In this document: positions 32,680-41,083 of the stretch, one piece after another
How the letters are laid out: the number at the start of each line of letters is the position of its first letter
Numbering within the stretch: position 1 is the first letter of the stretch
Assembly: GCA_910575255.1 (NCBI GenBank)
Contig: CAJTEM010000023.1
Span: 1-64,000 of the forward strand
Direction: 5' to 3'
Origin: Lachnospiraceae bacterium
Lineage (GTDB): Bacteria > Bacillota > Clostridia > Lachnospirales > Lachnospiraceae
Length of the DNA: 64,000 nucleotides
Program-made: the position numbers and the translations under genes
The notes under the pieces: generated by a model
Seen by the model: the letters and a program-made list of their open reading frames with translations, nothing else
The model's database searches: none
What the model was told of the DNA's origin: nothing

Positions 32680-33690
32680 ATGAAGAGGATTATGGGGGTC
32701 TATGACGTGGATCCGTTTTATGCAGACCGGTTTGCAGAGTTTGCCAATCAAAAGGAGCGGATTCCGTTTACGGTAGTGGCCTTTACCGGGATTGCCAAGC
32801 TGCAGGCATTTACGCAGAAGCAGCCGCTGGAGCTTTTGCTGGTAGGGGATGAGGTTGACAGGGAACAGCTTGCGCAGGTAAAAGCAGAACAGGTGATAAG
32901 ACTGAGTGAGAGCCGGGAGATTGTCGGGGAAGAGACGCCAGTGATTTATAAGTATCAGGCCTCGGATGCCGTGCTGCGGGAGGTGATGGCCTATTACCAG
33001 GTAAGGCCGGAGCAGACAGCCCTGACGGCTGTGGGTACAAAAAGCATGATAATGGGAGTCTACTCACCGGTGAACCGATGTGGGAAGACAGGCTTTTGCC
33101 TGACACTGGGACAGATTCTGGCACGGGAATCAAGAGTATTGTTTTTAAGCCTGGAGGAGCATTCCGGCCTTTCCCGTCTGACGGGGACGGTATATACGGC
33201 GAGTCTGTCGAACCTGATTTATAAGTACCGGGAGGGAGGATATACCCATATGAGCCTGGGAAGCGTGCTGTATAACTGGGGCGGGATGGATTATATACCG
33301 CCGGCGGCCTATGCAGAGGATTTGGCAGAGCTGCGAGGTGAGGAGTTGGGGGAGATGATTGCACGGATTGCGGCTGACGGCATTTATGAGGTGATCCTGG
33401 CAGATATCGGACATCTGGGACGGGGAATGGAGCCACTGCTGGAATTATGCGATATTATCTATACGCCTGTGAAGGAGGATTGTGTATCTGCAGCTAAGCT
33501 GGAAGCCTGGCAGGAATATCTGGATCGGTCCGGGCGCAGCCATTTGTGGGAGCGGGTGCGGCTGCTGAAGCTTCCCCGTCCGGGTATAGTCTGGCAGACC
33601 GAGACTTATCTGGAACAGCTGCTTTGGGGTGAGATGGGAGATTTTGTGAGAACTATGCTGAAAGGACAGAGAGGAGAAGATGGGATGTGA
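32680..33690 (+). CDS. TadZ/CpaE-like pilus assembly ATPase-fold protein
   Basis: About 336 residues: an N-terminal receiver-like domain without a clear phosphoacceptor (MKRIMGVYDVDPFYADRF) followed by a MinD/ParA-type domain. The P-loop is SPVNRCGKTGF, a degenerate deviant Walker A; the later LSLEEHSGL and ILADIGHLG correspond to switch regions. TadZ/CpaE proteins place the pilus machine at the cell pole. I chose ATG 32680 after AAAGGGGG; ATG 32641 (ATGA overlap with the peptidase stop) is possible. A longer open frame back to 31987 overlaps the promoter and peptidase gene and is not real. Confidence 0.85.
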   Translation: MKRIMGVYDVDPFYADRFAEFANQKERIPFTVVAFTGIAKLQAFTQKQPLELLLVGDEVDREQLAQVKAEQVIRLSESREIVGEETPVIYKYQASDAVLREVMAYYQVRPEQTALTAVGTKSMIMGVYSPVNRCGKTGFCLTLGQILARESRVLFLSLEEHSGLSRLTGTVYTASLSNLIYKYREGGYTHMSLGSVLYNWGGMDYIPPAAYAEDLAELRGEELGEMIARIAADGIYEVILADIGHLGRGMEPLLELCDIIYTPVKEDCVSAAKLEAWQEYLDRSGRSHLWERVRLLKLPRPGIVWQTETYLEQLLWGEMGDFVRTMLKGQRGEDGM

Positions 33691-34904
33691 GTGAGGAGAG
33701 AACGATTCTGGAGGAACTGAAGGGGCAGGTCAGGCAGGAACTGCAGAGCCGGGGGCGGATTGAAGAGGAGGAATTGAATGCATGCATTCATCAGGCCATT
33801 GAAGAGGCGGCTCTGCGGACCTACCTTCCGTTGAAGAAGCGGCTGGAGCTTAGAACCCGTTTATATGATGCCTTCCGGCGTCTGGATATTCTACAGGAGC
33901 TCGTGGATGATCCGGAGGTGACGGAAATTATGGTGAATGGAAAGGATCATATTTTTGTGGAGAAGAAGGGGACTATTTCCCGGTGGGAGCATGGTTTTGA
34001 GAGAGAGGAACAGCTGGAGGATCTGATTCAGCAGATCGTGAGCCGTATAAACCGGGTGGTGAATGTATCACACCCGATTGCCGATGCCCGGCTGGAAAAC
34101 GGAGCAAGGGTTCATGTGGTCCTGCCGCCGGTGGCTTTGGACGGACCAGCACTGACAATCCGGAAATTCCCGGAGGTGATTACGGCACAGAGGCTGATTG
34201 ATTTGAATGCTCTGACAAAGGAAGCGGCGGATTTTTTGGAAAGGCTGGTAAAGTCAGGCTATAACCTCTTCATCAGCGGCGGAACCGGCTCGGGAAAGAC
34301 GACCTTCCTGAATGCAATGTCCGGATTCATTCCCGAGACGGAGCGGATCATTACCATAGAAGATTCGGCCGAGCTGCAGATTCGCCAGGTACCGAATCTG
34401 GTACGTCTGGAGACCCGTAATGCGAATGCGGAAGGAGAGGGGGCAATCGAGATCAGCGATCTGATTCGGGCGTCTTTACGAATGCGGCCTTCGAGGATTA
34501 TCGTGGGAGAGGTACGGGGAAAGGAATGCCTGGATATGCTTCAGGCTCTGAACACTGGTCACGCCGGAAGCCTTTCCACCGGTCATGGGAACAGCCCGAG
34601 AGATATGCTTTCCAGGCTGGAGACCATGGCTCTGATGGGTGCCGATCTGCCGCTGCCTGCGGTCCGAAGCCAGATTGCTTCGGCAATTGACATCCTGGTT
34701 CATTTAGGAAGGCTGCGGGATAAGAGCAGGAGGGTGCTGGAGATTGTGGAGGTGGGAGATTATGCGGAGGGAGAGATTCGGCTCAATCCCTTGTTCCGAT
34801 TCGAGGAGGAACCAGGGGACGGGAAAAATGTCCGCGGACAGCTTAAGCGGATCGGGGCGCTTAAAGAAACAGGAAAGCTCCGCTTGGCCGGTTATCCGGT
34901 ATGA
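33687..34904 (+). CDS. cpaF: Flp pilus assembly ATPase CpaF/TadA
   Basis: A 405-residue secretion ATPase. It has an N-terminal domain (LPLKKRLELRTRLYDAFRRLDILQELVDDPEVTEIMVNG), Walker A GGTGSGKTT (about 198-206), IITIEDSAELQI (Asp box), SRIIVGEVRGKE (Walker B) and the His box LSTGHGNSP. It powers pilus extension from the cytoplasm. Its GTG start overlaps the previous stop by four bases, and its end is overlapped by the tadB start. Confidence 0.95.
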   Translation: MSEERTILEELKGQVRQELQSRGRIEEEELNACIHQAIEEAALRTYLPLKKRLELRTRLYDAFRRLDILQELVDDPEVTEIMVNGKDHIFVEKKGTISRWEHGFEREEQLEDLIQQIVSRINRVVNVSHPIADARLENGARVHVVLPPVALDGPALTIRKFPEVITAQRLIDLNALTKEAADFLERLVKSGYNLFISGGTGSGKTTFLNAMSGFIPETERIITIEDSAELQIRQVPNLVRLETRNANAEGEGAIEISDLIRASLRMRPSRIIVGEVRGKECLDMLQALNTGHAGSLSTGHGNSPRDMLSRLETMALMGADLPLPAVRSQIASAIDILVHLGRLRDKSRRVLEIVEVGDYAEGEIRLNPLFRFEEEPGDGKNVRGQLKRIGALKETGKLRLAGYPV

Positions 34905-35631
34905 CCGCTATCGCCTGAATCTGCCGGAGTTTGTCATAGGACTGGGGAAGGGAGCGGCAGCTTGTGGTGTTCTGACATTTACCTTTTACAGGAGCCTGAG
35001 AATTTTCCTTTGGATGCTGCCGCTGGCATTTGCGGGAGTCATATTGGAGCGCAAAAAGCGGATGGAACGCCGCAAAAAGGAGCTTGCCGGACAGTTCAAG
35101 GAAAGTATGATGATTCTGGCATCCTCGCTGAGTGCAGGATATTCGGTAGAAAATGCACTGGCAGTGAGCAGGGAAGAACTGACGATGCTGTACGGGCGTG
35201 AGGGAATGATTGTACAGGAATTTTCTTTTATGGTGCATCAGATAAAGCTTAACCGTTCGATTGAGCAGGCTCTGGAGGATTTTTCCCGAAGGAGCGGTCT
35301 GGAGGATGTGAAGAATTTTGCAGAGGTATTTTCTGTGGCAAAGCGAAGCAGCGGAGACGTAGGCGGGATCATGAGGCATACGGCGGAGATTATCCGTGAC
35401 AAGATGCAGGTGAAGGAGGAGATTCTCACAATGACCGCATCGCGTCAGTTTGAGCAGAGAATTATGAATATGATTCCGTTTTTTATCGTGTTTTATGTGG
35501 AAAGTGCGTCGCCAGGTTTTTTTGGACAGATGTATGGGACCAGTATGGGAAGGGTGCTGATGAGTGGTTGTCTGATTGTCTATCTGATCTCCTATATCCT
35601 GTCCAAAAGGATTCTGGAGATTGAGGTGTAG
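34828..35631 (+). CDS. TadB-type inner-membrane platform protein
   Basis: A 267-residue T2SSF-domain protein: N-terminal membrane helices (residues about 40-75), then FKESMMILASSLSAGYSVENAL, the type II secretion F core, and two C-terminal helices. It forms the membrane platform with TadC. I chose ATG 34828, which overlaps the CpaF gene by 77 bases and has GGGGA upstream; overlapping tadA-tadB genes are common. Confidence 0.9.
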   Translation: MSADSLSGSGRLKKQESSAWPVIRYDRYRLNLPEFVIGLGKGAAACGVLTFTFYRSLRIFLWMLPLAFAGVILERKKRMERRKKELAGQFKESMMILASSLSAGYSVENALAVSREELTMLYGREGMIVQEFSFMVHQIKLNRSIEQALEDFSRRSGLEDVKNFAEVFSVAKRSSGDVGGIMRHTAEIIRDKMQVKEEILTMTASRQFEQRIMNMIPFFIVFYVESASPGFFGQMYGTSMGRVLMSGCLIVYLISYILSKRILEIEV

Positions 35632-35657
35632 GAAATATTCGCAGGAAAGAAGGGAGA

Positions 35658-36929
35658 ATGGACAGCAGGGACAGAAGGAAAAATAAGAAAAGGGAGTTAT
35701 CAGGAAAACGTCCAGGAAAGGACATAAAAGGATGGGTGATCCCGGCAGCCTGTATTTTGGGAAGTATTGCATTGTATATACTGTTAACCGGCATGGAGGA
35801 AAAGCAGGACATAATAGCAGCAGAAGGGAGGATAAACCGGGAAGGCTATGGGGGAGAGGAAAAGGAATGCCAGATACTTGTGGAAGGACTGGCAGAGGAG
35901 GAGGTGCCGGTTACGATCCGGGTCGGTGCTTTAAATTACAGCAGGGAAAAGGCAGAGACAGCCTTTGAGAATCTGATGGGGACCATGGAGAAGCGAATCC
36001 GGGGAGAGAATCCTTCTCTGATGGAGGTAAGAAGCGATCTTGTTTTGCCGACGAAAACAGAGGGGGTGAGACTGCGATGGAGTTCTTCGGATTCTGATGT
36101 GCTGGATTCTTCAGGAAAGCTGCGAAAGGAGGTGAAGACAGAGCAGATGATAATCCTGGCTGTAGAGCTATCTGCAAGGGATTATCATCAGACTTACGAG
36201 ATACCGATCCGGGTGCTGCCTCCTGAGCGGGATGAAAAAGAACAGCAGCTGGCAGAATTTCTGGAAGAGCTGGAAAGGCAGGAACAGACGCAGCAGGAAC
36301 AGCCATGGCTGACTTTGCCAGATAGCTTTGAAGGAAAAAGGTTGAGATATCGTTCCGGAGAGGATAAAGGATACCGATCTGTTATCTTAATCGGCATTCT
36401 TTTGGCAGTGCTTCTGGCTTTTCGGGGGCAAAGTGAGGAAAAGCAGAAAAATCAAAAGCGAGAGAAGGAGCTGCTTTTGGATTATGCGGACTTATTGTCT
36501 AAAATAGTGGTTCTCACAGGCGCAGGACTGACAATCCGTAATGCCTGGGAACGGATTGTATCGGATTATGAGGAAGCCTTGAAAGAGGGGAGAAAGAAAA
36601 AGAGGGCAGCTTATGAGGAGATGCGCCAGACCTGCCATCAGCTGCAAAGCGGAATGACAGAGAGTGAAGCCTATCGGGAATTTGGCAGAAGATGCCGTCT
36701 GCAGCCATATCTGAAGCTGAGCGGGCTGCTGGAGCAGAACCGAAAGACCGGCACTAAAAACATGAAGACGCTCCTGCAGGCAGAGATGGCGGATGCTCTG
36801 GAACAGAGAAAGAATCTTGCACGTCGGCTGGGGGAGGAAGCGGGAACAAAGCTGTTGATGCCATTGTTTCTGATGCTGGGGATTGTCATGGTGATGATTA
36901 TGGTACCGGCGATGATGACAATGGGATAG
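35658..36929 (+). CDS. TadC-type platform protein with N-terminal ectodomain
   Basis: 423 residues. The C-terminal half is a T2SSF-like platform domain (LLDYADLLSKIVVLTGAGLTIRNAWERIV, then RRCRLQPYLKLSGLLEQNRKTGTKNM) with the last helix at the end (LMPLFLMLGIVMVMIMVPAM). The N-terminal half is unusual: a helix at about 26-44, then about 190 residues with a bacterial Ig-like look (EGVRLRWSSSDSDVLDSSGKL, EIPIRVLPP), and another helix at about 237-252. It is longer than typical TadC and probably displays a domain outside the membrane. Confidence 0.82.
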   Translation: MDSRDRRKNKKRELSGKRPGKDIKGWVIPAACILGSIALYILLTGMEEKQDIIAAEGRINREGYGGEEKECQILVEGLAEEEVPVTIRVGALNYSREKAETAFENLMGTMEKRIRGENPSLMEVRSDLVLPTKTEGVRLRWSSSDSDVLDSSGKLRKEVKTEQMIILAVELSARDYHQTYEIPIRVLPPERDEKEQQLAEFLEELERQEQTQQEQPWLTLPDSFEGKRLRYRSGEDKGYRSVILIGILLAVLLAFRGQSEEKQKNQKREKELLLDYADLLSKIVVLTGAGLTIRNAWERIVSDYEEALKEGRKKKRAAYEEMRQTCHQLQSGMTESEAYREFGRRCRLQPYLKLSGLLEQNRKTGTKNMKTLLQAEMADALEQRKNLARRLGEEAGTKLLMPLFLMLGIVMVMIMVPAMMTMG

Positions 36930-36972
36930 GAACTTTATAAGGAAGGAAAATAGAGGAAAGGAGAGCACATAT

Positions 36973-37161
36973 ATGGATAACATGCATTTGAGGGAAGAGA
37001 TGGTTGCATTTTTAAAAGAAGAGGACGGGGTGGGAGTCATTGAGGTAGTATTGATTCTTGTGGTATTGATCGGATTGGTAATCATCTTTAAAGGGCAGAT
37101 CAATAAGCTGCTGGAAGATATTTTTAAGGAGATCAACAGCCAGTCAAAAGAAGTCTATTAA
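36973..37161 (+). CDS. Flp1-family type IVb pilin
   Basis: A 62-residue prepilin. The leader ends at Gly19 in KEEDG, and the mature protein begins VGVIEVVLILVVLIGLVIIF with Glu at position +5, as required for the A24 peptidase. A single helix is followed by a short polar tail. It is the likely major subunit of the pilus. AGGAAAGGAG precedes the ATG. Confidence 0.92.
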   Translation: MDNMHLREEMVAFLKEEDGVGVIEVVLILVVLIGLVIIFKGQINKLLEDIFKEINSQSKEVY

Positions 37162-37172
37162 GAGGAGCGGGT

Positions 37173-39149
37173 GTGAATACAAAAAGGGTAAAGGGCCAGG
37201 TGACGATCTTTATCAGCATGGTGATGATGTGCGTGTTTGCGCTGCTTTGCGGGCTGCTGGAGTCTGCCAGAACAGCGGGGGCCAGATGGTATCTTCAGAC
37301 GGCATCCTCTTCCGCACTGGATTCTGTATTCAGTCAATATCATCGACAGCTGTGGGACTCCTATCGTTTGCTGTTTGTCGAATATGAGGATGAAGAGGAA
37401 TTAGAGACCGATTATCAGGGATTTATACAGCCGTATCTGGAAGAAAGCGGATGGTATCCGATGAGACTTGAGTCCTCTGAAGTAGAAGAATGGCTGGGGG
37501 TGACGGATGATAACGGGGCTTGTCTGGAGGAAGAGATTCTGGACTATATGAAATACGGCATATGGGAATTGGATTTTGATGCGGACACGGTTACCGGACT
37601 ATGGGAAAATGCGAAGGAGGCTGAGGCAGTCAGGGAGGTTGCAGAGACCTATCGGGGACGTGCCGGTGATGCGTTGAAGCTGGAGAAATCATTGGAAGCA
37701 ATCAGTGAAAGTCAGGACAGACAGCTTGATACAAAGCGTCAGGGGCTTTCCTGCCTGAGAGGATATGACGGGCCGGGCTTTCGGAGAGTGGCAGAGGAAC
37801 TGATCCGGGAGCTGAAGCGCATGCCTGGCCTGGTAGAACGTTATCGGAAGCAGGCAGACAAACTGGCAGAGGATCTGGGCGAGAGCCGTGGAATATATGA
37901 GGAAGAACGACAGGACTGCAGCAGTCGGACGGACGGACAGCTGGCAGAAGAGATTCGTCAGTTTGAGGCTTATATTGACCAGGACGGGGAACGCCGGCAG
38001 GAGATTGAGGCACTTGATGCACAATCACGGGATCAGATTGCCTTGGTAGAGGCAGTGATTGAGGAGGCAGAGGAGGTGGAACGGATCATTGACGAGTGGG
38101 AAAGTGAGGACGACGAGGATGAGGGACCGAATCTGCATGCCTTGTGGTCCCCGGTAATCCGGCATTTTGATCAGCTGAGGATTCAGGCGCTGTCCTTCCG
38201 GCATGGCGTCAAGGATAAAAAGACAGAAGGATTTTTGAAAAAGGTAGAGGAGCTTTATCGCTCCGGACTGTTGAGACTGGTAGTGCCAGAGGAAAAGGAG
38301 ATATCAGCGGGAGTACTGGAAACATTAGAGATACCTTCCGAAACAGAGATCTGGTCAGGGGGAGCCAGAAATATTTCACTGATGGATCATCTGATGGTGA
38401 ATGAATATTGCGGCCGGTTTTTCCGGTGTTTTCCGGCAGGTGGAGATGGAGAGGAAATAGCAAAGGATGGAGTGCAGCAGGAAAAGGGAACAGAAGGAAA
38501 GGGAGGACTTTCCTATGAAGTAGAATACATGATCGGAGGTAAGGACCTTGATGAAGAAAATCTTGTGTTTGTGGTAAACCGGCTGCTGGCAATCCGGGAG
38601 GGATTGAATCTGATTCACATCCTTTCGGATTCGCAAAAGCGGCAGGAAGCACAGAACCTGGCAATGCTGATCACTGGTGTGGCAGGGCTTTCACCACTGG
38701 TATTGCTGACAACGTTTTTTGTAATGTCGATCTGGGCCTTGGGAGAATCCCTGATGGATATCCGTGGATTGCTGGCGGGAAAACAGGTGATGCTGTTTAA
38801 GTCGTCCGAGGACTGGACGCTGGATCTGGATCAGCTGGTGAGCATGGGGCAGAACGGAGAGATTGGTACCGGAGGCGGGGAACGAGGACTGGTGTATTTG
38901 TCCTGGCTGAAAATTTTACTGATTATGGATGAGATTGTCTGTCAGGAATATCGGATGATGGACATGATACAGATGAATATCTGCCGTGTACAAAAGAGTT
39001 TTCGAATGCGGCGGGGAATCTACCAGGTTCAGCTGAAAAACAGTCTGGTTGGGAAGCATGTGTTCTTTTCGCTGGGATTCGTGGAACAGATGACCGGCAG
39101 CAGAGAACATACATATCCTATGGAAAATATGGTGGAACGGAAATATTAA
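37173..39149 (+). CDS. DUF5702-like Tad-locus membrane protein
   Basis: 658 residues. It starts with a pilin-like helix (GQVTIFISMVMMCVFALLCGLLESARTAGARW) and continues with a long, acidic, coiled-coil-rich region (about 120-370) and a second membrane helix near 505-525 (LVLLTTFFVMSIWALGES). This layout and SSSALDSVFSQYHRQLWDSYRLLF match the DUF5702 proteins of Lachnospiraceae Tad loci. The function is unknown, perhaps a minor pilin or a membrane scaffold. GTG 37173 follows AGAGGAG, 11 bases after the pilin stop. Confidence 0.85.
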   Translation: MNTKRVKGQVTIFISMVMMCVFALLCGLLESARTAGARWYLQTASSSALDSVFSQYHRQLWDSYRLLFVEYEDEEELETDYQGFIQPYLEESGWYPMRLESSEVEEWLGVTDDNGACLEEEILDYMKYGIWELDFDADTVTGLWENAKEAEAVREVAETYRGRAGDALKLEKSLEAISESQDRQLDTKRQGLSCLRGYDGPGFRRVAEELIRELKRMPGLVERYRKQADKLAEDLGESRGIYEEERQDCSSRTDGQLAEEIRQFEAYIDQDGERRQEIEALDAQSRDQIALVEAVIEEAEEVERIIDEWESEDDEDEGPNLHALWSPVIRHFDQLRIQALSFRHGVKDKKTEGFLKKVEELYRSGLLRLVVPEEKEISAGVLETLEIPSETEIWSGGARNISLMDHLMVNEYCGRFFRCFPAGGDGEEIAKDGVQQEKGTEGKGGLSYEVEYMIGGKDLDEENLVFVVNRLLAIREGLNLIHILSDSQKRQEAQNLAMLITGVAGLSPLVLLTTFFVMSIWALGESLMDIRGLLAGKQVMLFKSSEDWTLDLDQLVSMGQNGEIGTGGGERGLVYLSWLKILLIMDEIVCQEYRMMDMIQMNICRVQKSFRMRRGIYQVQLKNSLVGKHVFFSLGFVEQMTGSREHTYPMENMVERKY

Positions 39150-39186
39150 CAGGGGATACTCAGGTGAAGAAAGGGGGTGGACAGGA

Positions 39187-40287
39187 ATGCCTTTTTCCGT
39201 GGCAGTCCTTCAACAATATCAAATAACCAAGCTGCGAATTCGCAGAAAACCCAACGAAAAGAAAAGCAAAGAAGTCGTGACTCTCCAAGTACGAATCCTG
39301 AAAAAAATATTTATTTCTATTCTTCAGGACAGCTGCGGTAAAAGGGCATTCCTGTCCATCCCCGCTTCCCTGACATTGGAGGCGGTAATGAGTCTGACTC
39401 TGTTTATCTTTGCTGTGGTATGTCTGATTCTGCCCATGAAAATCATGAATACTGAGCGGAAAATACAGGCAGCATTAGAGAAAATGGGTGAAGATTACAG
39501 CCAATATGCCTATGTGGCGCATGCACTGGAAAAGGGGAAGCTTTCTTCCGTGGCGGGAGCAGGTGACTTTGCAAAGCAATTCGGCCGTCAGATGATATCC
39601 GGTGCGGCACAGGGATATGCTCAGGTACAGGTCAGTTCTTATGTGGATACAGAGGCCATGAAACAAACTCGTATGCTGCGTTCACAGATATTGGAGGATG
39701 GGGAGACGATTGATCTGGTGTTTGATTATGAGATCCGTCTGCCTTTTCCGGTATTAGGACTTTCCGCACTACAGAGATCTGCGCGTTGCAAAAGACGAGC
39801 CTGGATCGGAAAAGAGGGCAAGGATTACGGAGAGGACACAGGAGGGGATGCTGGGGAGGATCCCGTAGTTTATATCGGTAAGAACAGTACGCGCTATCAT
39901 AGAAACCGGAGCTGTCATTATCTGTCTAACAACCTGACAGGAGTAGCCAGGGACAAGGTATCCGGGCTGCGCAATGACAATGGGGGAAGGTATTATCCCT
40001 GCGCTGTATGCGGAAAGAATGCCGGTAGTACCGTTTATATTATGCCGAGCGGGAGCAGCTATCACAGCAGTAAACGTTGTACGGCAATTGTGGCATATGC
40101 GCGGGCGGTAAGATTGTCTGAGGTGGAGCATTTGGGAGCATGCTCGTATTGTGGGAAGTCAAATACCCCGCTACAAGCAACGGGGCATCAAATTTGCAGC
40201 GCAGCAAGCTGCGGGGTATTTGACCCTCGCGGCATTCGCCAAATGCTCGTGCAAGCACGGCACTTGGCTCATTGCTCGCGGAAATAA
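39187..40287 (+). CDS. TadE-like pseudopilin with duplicated Cys modules and a repeat-encoded tail
   Basis: 366 residues. The prepilin-type segment ASLTLEAVMSLTLFIFAVVC begins after about 60 residues, with Glu at +5 from a likely Ala60/Ser61 cleavage. A middle region is followed by two similar modules (about 228-276 and 281-325), each with VYI, a YHxxxxC motif and CxxCGK, which probably bind a metal or form disulfides. From about residue 326 on (ATGHQICSAASCGVFDPRG), the sequence is encoded by a dispersed DNA repeat and probably not functional. AAGGGGGTGG precedes the ATG. Confidence 0.8.
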   Translation: MPFSVAVLQQYQITKLRIRRKPNEKKSKEVVTLQVRILKKIFISILQDSCGKRAFLSIPASLTLEAVMSLTLFIFAVVCLILPMKIMNTERKIQAALEKMGEDYSQYAYVAHALEKGKLSSVAGAGDFAKQFGRQMISGAAQGYAQVQVSSYVDTEAMKQTRMLRSQILEDGETIDLVFDYEIRLPFPVLGLSALQRSARCKRRAWIGKEGKDYGEDTGGDAGEDPVVYIGKNSTRYHRNRSCHYLSNNLTGVARDKVSGLRNDNGGRYYPCAVCGKNAGSTVYIMPSGSSYHSSKRCTAIVAYARAVRLSEVEHLGACSYCGKSNTPLQATGHQICSAASCGVFDPRGIRQMLVQARHLAHCSRK

Positions 40288-40290
40288 AGG
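40165..40290 (+). repeat. Dispersed repeat, copy 2, inside a pilus gene end
   Basis: It contains GCACGGCACTTGGCTCATTG and GCATCAAATTTGCAGCGCAG, with hairpins GCAACGGGG.../GCGGGGTAT. It matches the opposite strand of 21525-21640. It replaces the natural end of the upstream pilus gene, and its end lies next to the ribosome binding site of the second prepilin peptidase. Confidence 0.65.
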
Positions 40291-40298
40291 AGACGGGT

Positions 40299-40748
40299 AT
40301 GGGAGTACGGGGAATTGCCTGGCTGTTGTTTCTGGGATATCTGCTGGCAGCAGCCATACAGGATTTTCGAGAAAAGCAGGTTAAAATATGGGTGTTTGTT
40401 CTGTTCGGATTCCTGGGATTGATAACAGCCGGGAAAAATCTCGGCTGGCAGGAGCATCTAAAAAGCAGCTGCCTGGGGTTGGGACTTCTGGGATTGGGAA
40501 AAGTCAGCCGCTGGGAGATCGGAGCAGGAGACGGACTGTTTTTTTTGATCAGCGGGTATTTACTGAGCTTTTGGGAAAATATGATGATGCTATGCGGGGG
40601 AGTCATGCTGTGTGGATTGTATGCCATGATACGATTTGTATGGCATCGGATGCACAGAGGTAACCGGATCGGAAAGGAAAACGTGCCCTTTTTACCCTTT
40701 GTAGCGGTCTGGGGAGTCTGTGTGACAGCAGTGCAATTCTTTCCGTGA
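40299..40748 (+). CDS. Prepilin peptidase, A24 family (second copy)
   Basis: A 149-residue membrane protein with several helices. The first Asp is in IQDFREKQVKIW and the second in EIGAGDGLFF (GxGD). It is shorter than the first copy (32126) and clearly diverged from it. Two such peptidases in one locus suggest different substrates, perhaps Flp1 against TadE-like proteins. I chose ATG 40299 after AAAGGAG; an earlier in-frame ATG at 40272 lies inside the repeat. Confidence 0.85.
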   Translation: MGVRGIAWLLFLGYLLAAAIQDFREKQVKIWVFVLFGFLGLITAGKNLGWQEHLKSSCLGLGLLGLGKVSRWEIGAGDGLFFLISGYLLSFWENMMMLCGGVMLCGLYAMIRFVWHRMHRGNRIGKENVPFLPFVAVWGVCVTAVQFFP

Positions 40749-40771
40749 CGGTATCGGAAAGGTGAATGAAT

Positions 40772-41056
40772 ATGGGAAAAGGAATCCGTGCCAGCTATAC
40801 CGTGGAAGCAGCGGGAGTAATGGCAATCGTATTACTGGTTGTGATGGTTCTTTTGAATCATGCGTTTCATGTTCGTGCGGAAACGGCAGGAGATTTTACG
40901 GTTCATGAGTGGGTAGAACGAAAACGACATGCGATTGAGAATCAGGAGGAGCATGAGATTACTTCACAGGCGCAGGGAATGCGCTGGAGCATAGAAATTA
41001 CTGCCCCGGTCTTCCGACCTGAGGAAACCTTACGGATGTGGAGTCTGGCTGAATAA
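40772..41056 (+). CDS. TadE-like minor pseudopilin
   Basis: A 94-residue protein: MGKGIRASYTVEAAGVMAIV followed by a single hydrophobic helix. Cleavage after Ala7 would leave Glu at +5, the pilin rule. The C-terminus is polar and His/Glu-rich. It is probably a minor pilin processed by one of the two peptidases. The second of two close ATGs has the better spacing from AAAGGTG. Confidence 0.72.
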   Translation: MGKGIRASYTVEAAGVMAIVLLVVMVLLNHAFHVRAETAGDFTVHEWVERKRHAIENQEEHEITSQAQGMRWSIEITAPVFRPEETLRMWSLAE

Positions 41057-41083
41057 AACTGGTACACACAGGGAGGGATGTTC

